The position numbers were made by a program, and so were the translations under genes. A stretch of 64,000 nt of DNA from Paractinoplanes toevensis (GTDB lineage: Bacteria; Actinomycetota; Actinomycetes; Mycobacteriales; Micromonosporaceae), in contig NZ_BOQN01000064.1 in the NCBI RefSeq assembly GCF_018332695.1, positions 1-64,000 on the forward strand, given 5' to 3'. Below, in pieces: positions 24,838-32,839 of the stretch (positions are counted from its first letter, which is position 1; each line of letters starts with the position of its first letter). Under the pieces are notes generated by a model, which made no database searches, was not told the DNA's origin, and saw only the letters and a program-made list of their open reading frames with translations.

Positions 24838-25817
24838 CCAGCCTGATCGACCGCTACGTCTACACCGCCCTGCGCCACATCCCGGAGCAGCAGCGCGGCG
24901 ACATCGACCGGGAGCTGCGCGCCAGCATCGAGGACGCGGTCGACGCCCGGGTCGAGGCCGGCGAGGAGCGGGAGACCGCGGTCGAGGGCACGCTGACCGA
25001 GCTGGGCGACCCGGAGAGGCTCGCCGACCAGTACTCGGGGCGAACCAACGTCCTGATCGGACCGGAGTTCTACCCGGCGTGGCGGCGCCTGCTGACCCTG
25101 ATGCTGGCCGCCGTGCTGCCGATCGTGGTGATCATCGGCGTGGTCGTCCAGCTGATCGAAGACCCGGATATCGGCAAGGTGATCGGCGGTGCGGTGACCG
25201 CCATCCTGAACGTGGGCATCCAGATGGCGTTCTGGACGACCGCCGTGTTCGTGGTGCTCGAACGCACCGGCGCCGGCCCCGGCCGCACCGGCCTGAAACT
25301 CAACTGGACCCTGAAGGACCTGCCGAGGTACGAACCGAGCAGCGTCCCGAAGACCGAGGTGGCGGCCGGCGTCGTCTGGCCGATCCTGCTGACCGCGGCC
25401 CTGATCTGGCAGCACTTCGGCCTCAACGAGGTGCCCGTGCTCAACCCGGCGAACTGGTCGTTCTGGTGGCCGTACATGATCGTCGCCCTGGTCATCGGGG
25501 CCGGCTACCAGATCTGGCTCTTCCGCCGCCGTTCCTACGACCGCACGGTCACCGTGGTCAACGCCGTGCAGCAGCTGCTCTTCGCGGTGCCGCTGATCTG
25601 GCTGCTGGCCACCGATCGCTTCTTCAACCCCGAGTTCCACAACTTCGCCGACCTGGGCGGCGGCGACGTGAAGCACTGGTTCACGGTCTCGGTGATCGTG
25701 GTGGTCGCGCTGGGCACGATCTACGACATGATCAAGGTGGCCGTCCGCGGCGAGCAGTCCCGCCGAAGCCTCCCGTCGAAGGTCCCCGGCACCGGAAACT
25801 ACAACTTCGGGTCCTGA
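24834..25817 (+). CDS. HAAS signalling-domain membrane protein
   Basis: A 327-aa protein. The first 80 residues form a helical HAAS/permease-prefix domain (LIDRYVYTALRHIPEQQRGDIDREL, then LTELGDPERLADQY), which in related proteins contacts PadR regulators. About five or six membrane spans follow, at roughly residues 84-105, 118-142, 182-200, 210-230 and beyond. The gene is translationally coupled to padR by a 4-nt overlap. It probably senses an envelope or small-molecule signal and relays it to the PadR protein. No enzymatic motif is seen. Confidence 0.82.
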   Translation: MTSLIDRYVYTALRHIPEQQRGDIDRELRASIEDAVDARVEAGEERETAVEGTLTELGDPERLADQYSGRTNVLIGPEFYPAWRRLLTLMLAAVLPIVVIIGVVVQLIEDPDIGKVIGGAVTAILNVGIQMAFWTTAVFVVLERTGAGPGRTGLKLNWTLKDLPRYEPSSVPKTEVAAGVVWPILLTAALIWQHFGLNEVPVLNPANWSFWWPYMIVALVIGAGYQIWLFRRRSYDRTVTVVNAVQQLLFAVPLIWLLATDRFFNPEFHNFADLGGGDVKHWFTVSVIVVVALGTIYDMIKVAVRGEQSRRSLPSKVPGTGNYNFGS

Positions 25818-25828
25818 CATCGCCGTTC

Positions 25829-25870
25829 GCCGAGGTGCACCGGGATTGCCCCGGTGCACCTCGGCCTATT
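25829..25870 (+). terminator. strong hairpin terminator after PadR operon
   Basis: A perfect 16-bp stem (arms GCCGAGGTGCACCGGG and its complement) closes a 5-nt loop at 25829-25865 and is followed by CTATTT. It lies 11 nt after the stop of the HAAS gene. It should separate that operon from the DUF1232 gene. Confidence 0.8.
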
Positions 25871-25884
25871 TGGGAGGCTGAGAC

Positions 25885-26292
25885 ATGGCGTGGTGGTGGC
25901 AGACCCTGATCGGCGCCGGCGTCGCGATCCTGCTGATCTGGACGGCGCTGCTGATCGCATTGCTGGCCGCCCGGCCCGGCCCCGCCCAGCTGAAAGAAGC
26001 GCTGCGGCTGCTGCCCGACCTGATCCGGCTGCTGCATCGCCTCGCCCGCGACCCGGAACTGCCGCGCGGTGTCCGGATCCGGCTCGGCCTGCTGCTTGCC
26101 TATCTGGCCTTTCCCATCGACCTGATCCCCGACTTCATCCCGGTTCTCGGGTACGCCGACGACGCGATCATCGTCACCGCCGTACTCCGATCGACCGTCC
26201 GCCGCGCCGGCCTCGAAGCCGTCCGCAAGCATTGGCCCGGCACCGACGACGGCTTCGCCGCACTCAGCCGGCTCACCGGGCTCGGCCGCTGA
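25885..26292 (+). CDS. DUF1232 (YkvA-type) membrane protein
   Basis: A 135-aa protein. One N-terminal span (residues 5-28) precedes the DUF1232 hairpin with the signature AYLAFPIDLIPDFIPVLGYADD, a helical membrane-associated segment. YkvA-like proteins are of unknown function. GGGAGG stands 9 nt before the ATG. It is a single gene between two terminating regions, and converges on the TauE gene 7 bp away. Confidence 0.85.
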   Translation: MAWWWQTLIGAGVAILLIWTALLIALLAARPGPAQLKEALRLLPDLIRLLHRLARDPELPRGVRIRLGLLLAYLAFPIDLIPDFIPVLGYADDAIIVTAVLRSTVRRAGLEAVRKHWPGTDDGFAALSRLTGLGR

Positions 26293-26299
26293 GGCTCGT

Positions 26300-27007
26300 T
26301 CAGCCGGCGAGCAACAGCACTCCTGCGGCGATCAGGCCGATCTCCACCAGGATCACGAACACCCGGTCACTGATCCGCCCGACGATCTTCTTACCGACCC
26401 AGACCCCGGCCAGCGTGGCCGGGGTCAGCGTCGCGCCGTAGAGCAGGACCGGCCGGGTGATCAGGTCACCGGCACCGTAGGCGGCGATCTTCGACAGGTG
26501 CATGGTGAGGGCGCCGGCCGCCTCCGTGCCGATGTAGGCCGCGCGGGTCAGCCCGTACGCGAGAAAGAAGGGCGCGGTCAGCGGCCCGGCCGAGCCCAGC
26601 AACGCGGACGCCAGGCCGGAGGCGGCTCCCACCACCGCGAAACTTCGGTCGGCCGGCTTGCGGGGTTGCGGATTGCGCCGCCGCCAGATGACCACACCGA
26701 TCAGGAACACCCCCAGCAGGCGCTGGAGCTCGCCGAGCGGAGCGTGCGCCAGCAACAGTCCACCGGCGACGGCGAACGGCACGGCGCCGGCCGCGAACCA
26801 GCCGACCAGGCGCCAGCGCAGATCACGCCGGTTGAGCCACACCCGGAACGCGTTGCTCGACACCTGGGTCAGCGCGAGCACCGGCACCGCCACCCGCAGC
26901 CCGAACAGCGCGATGAACACCGGCAGCAGCAGCACGCCACCACCGAAGCCGGCCACCGCCGACAGCACCGCCAGGACGAACGCGGCCGCCGCCGCCCCGG
27001 CCAGCAC
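26300..27007 (-). CDS. TauE/SafE family sulfite exporter-like permease
   Basis: A 235-aa membrane protein with about seven spans. It shows the two family repeats: AGFGGGVLLLPVFIALFG at the N-terminus and GSAGPLTAPFFLAYG in the second half. TauE/SafE proteins export organosulfur anions or other small acids. It starts at GTG 27007, since a stop codon lies just before it in frame. It is slightly short of the usual 250-270 aa. A GH43 remnant ends 7 bp upstream, so this gene may be read from the promoter of that lost gene. Confidence 0.85.
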   Translation of the reverse strand: MLAGAAAAAFVLAVLSAVAGFGGGVLLLPVFIALFGLRVAVPVLALTQVSSNAFRVWLNRRDLRWRLVGWFAAGAVPFAVAGGLLLAHAPLGELQRLLGVFLIGVVIWRRRNPQPRKPADRSFAVVGAASGLASALLGSAGPLTAPFFLAYGLTRAAYIGTEAAGALTMHLSKIAAYGAGDLITRPVLLYGATLTPATLAGVWVGKKIVGRISDRVFVILVEIGLIAAGVLLLAG

Positions 27008-27013
27008 CCGGCC

Positions 27014-27187
27014 TCAGAGCCTCGGCCGGACCGGAACGATCAGGCCGGCCGCGGTGAACCGCAGGCCGTCGATCGCGGTCTCCCGGTGGGTGCCGCCGCC
27101 CGGGACGGCGAAGCGGTGGTACGCGATGAACCAGTCGTCGATGGTCTGGCCCGCGTAGGCGCTGGTGGCGATCAGCGGCCTCGGGGG
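27014..27187 (-). pseudogene. C-terminal remnant of a GH43 glycoside hydrolase
   Basis: About 55 codons end at the TGA at 27014-27016. They read as the tail of a GH43 arabinanase/xylosidase-type enzyme: DDWFIAYHRFAVPGGGTHRE, then IDGLRFTAAGLIVPV. In intact GH43 proteins a catalytic propeller of about 250 residues precedes this block. Here the frame upstream turns into unrelated sequence at about 27187, before the roadblock gene. It is a deletion remnant with no function expected. No start codon with a ribosome site is seen. Confidence 0.6.
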
Positions 27188-27331
27188 AATCGGGGCGCGT
27201 CCCCATTGCCGGACGGGCGGTTTGGGGCTGCGTGTTAGGGCGTTAGGGGAATCCCCCTCAAAGGAGAATTGGGGGATGATTCGGGCGCAATCCTCGGGTG
27301 GAATGGGGACGTCCCGCTGGAGGAGGAGCCC

Positions 27332-27754
27332 ATGACCACCCCGATGCCCCCGACCAACCTGCCCTGGATGCTGGACGATCTCGTTGAGGTGCCTCATGTG
27401 GTGTCGACCGTCCTGTTCTCCACCGACGGGCTGATCATCCAGAAGTCGTCGTTCATGTCGCAGGACCTGGCGGAGATCCTTTCGGCCGGTGCCTCCTCGA
27501 TGTACAGCCTTGCCGCCGGGGCCGGCCGCCGCTTCGGGTCCGGGGCCGTGCAGCAGGTCGTCATCGAATACGACGGGAACACCCTGTTCCTGGTGTCCGC
27601 CGGGCAGAACGCGCGGCTGGCTGTGCTCTGCCAGCGCGACATCGACATGGGCATGGTGGCCTACGAGGTGAGCCGCCTGGTGATCCGGATAGGCGAGTTC
27701 CTGGGTACCGAGGCTCGATCGCGCGCCCTGGCTGCCGACGGTCCGACGGGCTGA
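27332..27754 (+). CDS. roadblock/LC7 domain-containing protein
   Basis: A 140-aa protein with a single roadblock/LC7 domain (VSTVLFSTDGLIIQKSS at the first strand-turn, AVLCQRDIDMGMVAYE near the end). ATG 27332 is preceded by GGAGGAGGAG. In actinomycetes, roadblock proteins usually sit in conservons beside a nitrate-sensing-type histidine kinase, DUF742 and a small GTPase. None of these is adjacent, so this is an orphan. It may regulate a Ras-like GTPase elsewhere. The 145 bp upstream contain short G/C inverted runs (27245-27258) but no clear promoter. Confidence 0.82.
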   Translation: MTTPMPPTNLPWMLDDLVEVPHVVSTVLFSTDGLIIQKSSFMSQDLAEILSAGASSMYSLAAGAGRRFGSGAVQQVVIEYDGNTLFLVSAGQNARLAVLCQRDIDMGMVAYEVSRLVIRIGEFLGTEARSRALAADGPTG

Positions 27755-27786
27755 TCCGGGCATGCTGTTCGATGCCGGCCGGTGGG

Positions 27787-28431
27787 TCACGAGTTCAGGA
27801 ACGTCAGGACGGCGCGTACCCGGCGGTGTGCGCTGTCGTCCGGGGGCAGGTCGAACTTGGTGAAGATGTTGCCGATGTGCTTGCTCACCGACCGCTCGGT
27901 CAGGGTCAGCAGTCCGGCGATCGTGGTGTTCGAGTGCCCCTGCGCCATCAGCGACAACACCTCCCGCTCCCGGGCGGTCAGCCGCTCCAGCGGACTGTTC
28001 TGCCGCTGACGGCGGAACAGCTCGGCGATCACCTCCGGGTCGATCGCGGTGCCGCCGGACGCCACCCGGCGCAGGGCGTCGAGGAATTCGTCCACTCGGG
28101 ACACCCGGTCCTTGAGCAGGTAGCCGACCCCGCCGGCACCCTGGGACAGCAGTTCGGCGGAGTAGACGTGCTCGACGTACTGGGACAGCACCAGCACCGG
28201 CAGGCCGGGCCAGCGTCGACGGGCCTCGGCGGCGGCCCGGACGCCCTCGTCGCTGAAGGCGGGCGGCAGCCGTACGTCGGTGATGGTGACGTCCGGAGCG
28301 TGCTCGCCGATGGTGGTCAGAAATTCCTCGGCGGTGTGCAGCACCGCCACGACCGTCGCCCCCTCCAGCTCGAGCATCAGCCGTAGTCCCTCGGCGAGAA
28401 GCACGTTGTCCTCTACGATCACGACCCGCAC
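27787..28431 (-). CDS. NarL/LuxR-family response regulator
   Basis: A 214-aa response regulator. The receiver domain has the acidic pocket E7-D8, phosphoacceptor D52 (TITDVRLPP) and the conserved Lys in YLLKDR. The LuxR-type HTH occupies about residues 147-205 (LTAREREVLSLMAQGHSNTTIAGLL). The GTG start is 14 bp after the histidine kinase stop, which forms an operon. Its probable target is the 18-bp palindrome between the kinase and the divergent ABC transporter. Confidence 0.9.
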   Translation of the reverse strand: MRVVIVEDNVLLAEGLRLMLELEGATVVAVLHTAEEFLTTIGEHAPDVTITDVRLPPAFSDEGVRAAAEARRRWPGLPVLVLSQYVEHVYSAELLSQGAGGVGYLLKDRVSRVDEFLDALRRVASGGTAIDPEVIAELFRRQRQNSPLERLTAREREVLSLMAQGHSNTTIAGLLTLTERSVSKHIGNIFTKFDLPPDDSAHRRVRAVLTFLNS

Positions 28432-28444
28432 GGCCGCCTCCGGT

Positions 28445-29710
28445 TCACAGTGGATCGGCCTCGGCGGTGCAGGGCAGCCGGATGGTGAGCACCGTCGGGC
28501 CGCCCGCCGGGCTGGACAGGGCCAGGCTTCCGTCGAAGGCGGCGACCCGGTGGCGGATGCCGCTCAGACCGGTGCCGCGGGACTCGTCGGCGCCGCCGGT
28601 GCCGTCGTCGGTCACCACGATCACCAACCGGTCGTCGTCCAGGACGAGGCCGAGGGTCGCCTGCCCGGCGCCGGAATGCTTGGCGACGTTGGCCAATGCC
28701 TCGGACACCCCGAAGTACGCGGCGGCCTCCACCGCCGCCGGTGGTCGCTCGGCGGTCCGCGCGTCCACGGTGACGGTTACCGGCACGGGACTGCGCGCGG
28801 CGAGGGCCTCGACCGCGGTGACCAGACCTCGGTCGGCCAGGATCGGCGGGTACAGCCCGCGGATCAGGTCGCGCAGCTCGCCCATGGCCGCCTCGGCCCC
28901 CTCCCGGGCCTGGCCGACCAGGTCGGCGGCGAGCACCGGGTCCGAGGTCATCCGCCGCTCGGCCAGGGCCAGCCGCAGGGCGATCGAGACCAGCCGCGCC
29001 TGCGCGCCGTCGTGCAGGTCACGTTCGATGCGGCGCAGCTCCGCGCTGTGCGCGGCGAGTGCGCCGGCCCTGGTCTCGGCCAGCTCCACCAGCCGGGCCG
29101 ACATGCGCGCCTGGGCCGGCTCGGCCAGCATTCGCGCCGACAGGCGGGCCTGCGCATGGGCGAACGTCGGCAGCGACCGCAGGACGAGCAGGGTTACCGG
29201 GGCCAGCGCCGTCGGCAGTAGCCAGGCTGCGCTGGTGCCCGGCACGAACAGCCAGAACGGCACGGCCGCGACCGCGGCGATCGCCGCGGCCCAGAGCGCC
29301 GGGACCAGCGCGATGAGGGCCGTGCCGAGCAGACCGTGTACGGCGGTCCAGGCGGCGTCCTGGTAGGTCGAACGGGCGGCAAGGGTACGGACGATGATCG
29401 TCAACCAGCGCCGGGCGTACCCGTGACCCGCCGGCGTCGCCGCGTCGAGCAGGGGCGCGTACCGGTACTCCACCGGCGTACCGAGCAGGCGGCCGACCCG
29501 GCGCCGTTCCCGCGTCGCGACCTTGCGGTTCGCGGTGGCCGCGACCGGGAGCAACAGCGCCCCGAGCGGCGGGCTGGAGGCCAGCGCGGCGGCGGTCAGC
29601 ACGAACGCCACGAGTGCGAGCAGCGCGGTCGGGCCGCCGGACAGCAACTGCCGGCTGCCGAGGCATGCTCGGTGCAGGCTCGTCAGCACCTCGTCGACCC
29701 CCGTTCCCAC
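28445..29710 (-). CDS. HisKA_3-type sensor histidine kinase
   Basis: A 421-aa kinase with about four to five membrane spans in the first 190 residues. The HisKA_3 dimerisation motif RIERDLHDGAQARL has the phosphoacceptor His at about residue 233. A HATPase_c domain carries its N box at EALANVAKHSGAG and its G box at DDGTGG and GTGLSGIRHR. I set the start at GTG 29710. A longer reading frame would run over the operator palindrome and towards the divergent promoter and has no family-like sequence. It pairs with the downstream LuxR-type regulator and probably senses the compound moved by the divergent ABC exporter. Confidence 0.87.
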   Translation of the reverse strand: MGTGVDEVLTSLHRACLGSRQLLSGGPTALLALVAFVLTAAALASSPPLGALLLPVAATANRKVATRERRRVGRLLGTPVEYRYAPLLDAATPAGHGYARRWLTIIVRTLAARSTYQDAAWTAVHGLLGTALIALVPALWAAAIAAVAAVPFWLFVPGTSAAWLLPTALAPVTLLVLRSLPTFAHAQARLSARMLAEPAQARMSARLVELAETRAGALAAHSAELRRIERDLHDGAQARLVSIALRLALAERRMTSDPVLAADLVGQAREGAEAAMGELRDLIRGLYPPILADRGLVTAVEALAARSPVPVTVTVDARTAERPPAAVEAAAYFGVSEALANVAKHSGAGQATLGLVLDDDRLVIVVTDDGTGGADESRGTGLSGIRHRVAAFDGSLALSSPAGGPTVLTIRLPCTAEADPL

Positions 29711-29752
29711 CCGTTGCGGTCGAGTGTTCGCCAGCAGGCCTCGATCGATCAA

Positions 29753-29770
29753 GGTGTAGCCAGCTACACC
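29753..29770. promoter_or_regulatory. 18-bp operator between kinase/regulator and ABC operons
   Basis: GGTGTAGC and GCTACACC are perfect 8-nt arms around CA. The site lies 43 bp upstream of the kinase start and 58 bp upstream of the ABC ATPase start. Its position and symmetry fit binding by the LuxR-type response regulator encoded next door. Confidence 0.6.
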
Positions 29771-29828
29771 ATCGACCGGGGAGTGGAGCCGGTCGTGGGT
29801 GGCACGCTTGCTCCGTACGGTCGAGATC

Positions 29829-30824
29829 ATGCTGGAAAACGACCTGTCTCCCAAGTTGGCGGCCGTGATCGCGCCGGCCCTGCTGCTCGTCGCGGCCTGC
29901 ATCGTGGCCGGCCTGGTGGATATCTGGCGGGGACCGGCGCCACGATATCTGCCCCGGGCCGTGTGGACCGCCGTCGCGCTGGCCTCGTTCCCTTGGGGGC
30001 TGCTGGCCTACCTCTTTCTGGGCCGGGGGACCCGCACCCTCGACGAGGGGCCGTCGGCGCCCGGCACCGCCGGAGACACCAGCTTCGACGTCGTCGATCC
30101 GGTCCTGCGTACCACCGATCTGGTCCGCCGGTACCCGGACGGCACCGGGGTGCTCGGCGTCGGCCTGGTGGTACCTCGCCGGGGCATCTACGGTCTCGTC
30201 GGCCCGAACGGGTCGGGCAAGACCACCCTGCTCGCTCTGATCGCCGGGGTGCGCCGACCCGACGCCGGCCGGGTCGAGCGGGCGTTCCCGGCGGCGCGGC
30301 TCGCGATCTGCCCGGACGTTCCGGAGTTCGAGCCGTGGCTGACCGCCCGGGAGGTCGTCGACCTGGCCCGCCGGCTGACCGCGCCGGACCGGCCGGCCGA
30401 GGCGACCGCCGCGATCCTCGCCGAGGTCGGATTGGCCGGCGCGGCCGATCGCCGGGTCGGCGGCTTCTCCCGGGGGATGACCCAGCGGCTCGGGCTGGCC
30501 GTCGCCCTGATCGGCTATCCCGAGCTGATCATCATGGACGAGCCGACGGCGGCACTTGACCCGGCCGGCCGGGCGCAGCTCGTCGCACTGCTCAAACGGG
30601 TGGCCGAACGGACCGCGGTACTGATCTCCAGTCATGACCTGACCCAGATCCAGCAGGCCGCGTGGACCGTCGGCGTCATGCACCACGGCCGGCTGGTGTA
30701 CCAGGGGCCGACCAGCGGCCTCACCGCCTTCGACCCGCAGGCCGGCCCCGGCCGGACCGGCGACCTCGAACGAGCGTTCCTCGCGCTGACCGGCGCCCTC
30801 ACCGGAGAGTTGGTAGCCGCATGA
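29829..30824 (+). CDS. ABC transporter ATP-binding protein with N-terminal PLDc_N-like membrane domain
   Basis: A 331-aa protein. The first 67 residues contain two membrane helices joined by a loop and end PWGLLAYLFLGRG, like the PLD nuclease N-terminal (cardiolipin-synthase-type) domain. The ABC ATPase begins near residue 95. Walker A is GPNGSGKTT (125-133), the signature is the relaxed FSRGM, and Walker B is LIIMDEPT (233-240), followed by the SSHD switch His. The ATPase is of the ABC-2 exporter class. It overlaps the permease gene by 4 nt. The membrane-anchored ATPase layout is unusual and could tether the ATPase or sense the membrane. Confidence 0.88.
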   Translation: MLENDLSPKLAAVIAPALLLVAACIVAGLVDIWRGPAPRYLPRAVWTAVALASFPWGLLAYLFLGRGTRTLDEGPSAPGTAGDTSFDVVDPVLRTTDLVRRYPDGTGVLGVGLVVPRRGIYGLVGPNGSGKTTLLALIAGVRRPDAGRVERAFPAARLAICPDVPEFEPWLTAREVVDLARRLTAPDRPAEATAAILAEVGLAGAADRRVGGFSRGMTQRLGLAVALIGYPELIIMDEPTAALDPAGRAQLVALLKRVAERTAVLISSHDLTQIQQAAWTVGVMHHGRLVYQGPTSGLTAFDPQAGPGRTGDLERAFLALTGALTGELVAA

Positions 30825-31591
30825 ACCCGACCAGTCTGCTGCGGCTCGAACTGGTCCGCTGGATTCGTACCCATCGGTTGATCGGTTTGGTCGGTTTGTT
30901 TGTCCTGCTGGGGTTGTGCCTGCCGATCATGGCGGCCAATCTCGCCTGGCTGCTCGAACACTCCCCGGAGACTCGGGCCCTGGCGGCCGGCCTGCCGAGC
31001 CCCACCGCGGCCGACGGCATCGCCGCCTACGTCGCCCAGGTGAGCCAACTCGGCATGGTCGTGCTGATCGTGGCCATCGCCGGCCCGCTCAGCCCGTACA
31101 GCAGTCGCGCCGCCGGCCTCTACCACTGGTCGCTGGCCCGGGGCACCCGGTACGGCCGGCTGCCCGCCTCGGCGACGCTGCTGCTTCCCCGGTTCGCGGT
31201 CGCCGCCGCCGCAACCGTGCTGGTGTACCTGCTCGGCATGGCCGGGGCCTGGTACGAGACCACCGTCCTGATCGGTGCCCCGGACCCCGGCGACCTGCTC
31301 GCGGGTACGGCCTTGGGCTGCCTGTACCTGGTCTGGGTCGGTGCGGTCGTGACGCTGATCGGAGCGCGCGCCGCCGGACAGATCGTCACCGCGAGCCTGT
31401 CCGTCCTGGTGGTTCTGGTCGCCGGGGTCGCGCGGCAGGCACCGTTCATCGGTACGGCGATGCCGGCTCGGTTGCTGACCGGGGCCGCGGTCGATGTCAC
31501 CGACTACCTTCCCGCGGTGGGAGTGACGCTGGCCTCCACGGTCGCGCTGCTGGCCGGCGCCGTCGTCATCCTCGACCGGCGGGAGTTGTGA
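30821..31591 (+). CDS. ABC-2-type permease
   Basis: A 256-aa membrane protein with six predicted spans: about residues 20-42, 70-92, 122-145, 160-185, 190-210 and 228-250. There is an amphipathic basic N-terminal helix (LLRLELVRWIRTHR), as in ABC-2 permeases. It is coupled to the ATPase gene by an ATGA overlap, so the two should form an exporter. Divergent control by the neighbouring two-component system is likely. The transported substrate is unknown; peptide antibiotic or lipid export is typical of this set. Confidence 0.85.
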   Translation: MNPTSLLRLELVRWIRTHRLIGLVGLFVLLGLCLPIMAANLAWLLEHSPETRALAAGLPSPTAADGIAAYVAQVSQLGMVVLIVAIAGPLSPYSSRAAGLYHWSLARGTRYGRLPASATLLLPRFAVAAAATVLVYLLGMAGAWYETTVLIGAPDPGDLLAGTALGCLYLVWVGAVVTLIGARAAGQIVTASLSVLVVLVAGVARQAPFIGTAMPARLLTGAAVDVTDYLPAVGVTLASTVALLAGAVVILDRREL

Positions 31592-31616
31592 GCAACGACG
31601 CGCCCGGCCCCCGCGC

Positions 31617-32762
31617 TCAGGCCGGGAGGCCGTCCAGGCGGGCCAGGACCTGGAGCATCACCTCGTCGGCGCCGGCCCCGATCGATGTCAGGCGGACGTC
31701 GCGGAGCATGCGGGCCGTCCAGGTCTCCTCGAGGTAGCCCATGCCGCCGTGGAACTGCAGGCACCAGTCGGCGACCTCGCGGATCAGGCGGCCCGCCTTC
31801 AGCTTGGCGACCGTGGCCATCCGGGTCACGTCATCGCCGGCCATCAGGGCCTCGGCGGTCTGCAGGTTGTGGCTGCGCAGCAGGTCCACTTCGGCCTGGA
31901 GCTCGGTCAGGCGGAACGCCACGTACTGCCGGTCGGCCAGGGGGCGGCCGAACACCGAGCGGTCGTGCACGAACGCCCGGGTGCGGTCCAGGGCGTACTG
32001 GCACTGGCCGGCCGTCGTGTAGGCCGCGAAGACGCGCTCGGTGACGAACTGGCGCATCTGCTGCTGGAAGCCCCGGCCGATCTCGCCGATCGTGTTGGCG
32101 ACCGGCACCCGCACCTCGTCGAGGGCCAGCTCGGCCGTGTCGGAGCAGCGGTTGCCCAGCTTGTCGAAGGTGCGCACGACGCTGAAGCCAGGGCGGTCGG
32201 TGGGCACGACGATCTGCGACATGCCGCGGTAGCCGCCCTCGTCGGACGTGCGGGCGAGCAGGCACAGCCAGTCGGCCTGGGCGCCGTTGGTGATGTAGAC
32301 CTTGCGGCCGCTGATCACCCAGTCGTCGCCGTCGCGGACCGCTCGGGTGCGCAGCCGGGAAACGTCGGAGCCGGTGTCCGGCTCGGTGACCGCGATCGCG
32401 GTGACCGCGGTGCCGGCGATGGCCGGGCGCAGGTATTGCTCCTTCAGCTCGGGCGTGCCGAAGTCGTGCAGCGAAGGGGTGGCCATCATGGCCTGCACGC
32501 CCATCGCCATGCCGACGCCGCCGGCGTGCATCCGCCCGTACTCCTCGGCGGCGACCAGCTGGAAGCTGTGGTCGGCGCCCTCGCCGCCGTAGGCCTCGTC
32601 GTATTCCAGCCCGAGCAGGCCCAGCGCCGCGGCCTTGGGGAACAGGTCGTGCAGCGGCGCCCGGCCGGCCTCCTCCCACCCGTCGACGTGCGGGTTGACC
32701 TCGGTGTCGACGAACCGGCGGACGCTGTCCCGGAACGCTGCATGGTCCTCGTTGAGCCGCAT
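31617..32762 (-). CDS. acyl-CoA dehydrogenase (AtuD/isovaleryl-CoA-type)
   Basis: A 381-aa flavoprotein that introduces a 2,3-double bond into an acyl-CoA. Family features are AIAVTEPDTGSDVS (FAD and substrate contact), GRKVYITNGAQAD and the C-terminal FHGGMGYLEE. The ATG at 32760-32762 is chosen because MRLNEDHAAFRDSVRRF aligns with the usual start. It is divergent from an AtuA-carboxylase operon across a shared TetR-type operator, so it probably supplies the unsaturated acyl-CoA for the biotin-dependent carboxylase. Citronellyl-CoA, isovaleryl-CoA or another branched acyl-CoA are all possible. Confidence 0.87.
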   Translation of the reverse strand: MRLNEDHAAFRDSVRRFVDTEVNPHVDGWEEAGRAPLHDLFPKAAALGLLGLEYDEAYGGEGADHSFQLVAAEEYGRMHAGGVGMAMGVQAMMATPSLHDFGTPELKEQYLRPAIAGTAVTAIAVTEPDTGSDVSRLRTRAVRDGDDWVISGRKVYITNGAQADWLCLLARTSDEGGYRGMSQIVVPTDRPGFSVVRTFDKLGNRCSDTAELALDEVRVPVANTIGEIGRGFQQQMRQFVTERVFAAYTTAGQCQYALDRTRAFVHDRSVFGRPLADRQYVAFRLTELQAEVDLLRSHNLQTAEALMAGDDVTRMATVAKLKAGRLIREVADWCLQFHGGMGYLEETWTARMLRDVRLTSIGAGADEVMLQVLARLDGLPA

Positions 32763-32793
32763 CACCGAACGGTAACCAGCCGAACCGCGAGAA

Positions 32794-32813
32794 AACAAGC
32801 ACGCTTGCTTGTT
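32794..32813. promoter_or_regulatory. TetR-type operator in the acyl-CoA dehydrogenase/AtuA divergent region
   Basis: Arms AACAAGC and GCTTGTT are separated by 6 bp. The site is centred in the 77 bp between the two divergent start codons and is unusually A/T-rich for this genome. The TetR regulator at the end of the AtuA operon is the natural candidate to bind it and control both directions. Confidence 0.62.
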
Positions 32814-32839
32814 TTTCTGAGCTGTGCGAGCCTCGGCGG

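Noticed and set aside
27332-27754. Conservon (cvn) operon
   Set aside because: Only the roadblock protein is present; the kinase, DUF742 and GTPase genes that define a conservon are absent.
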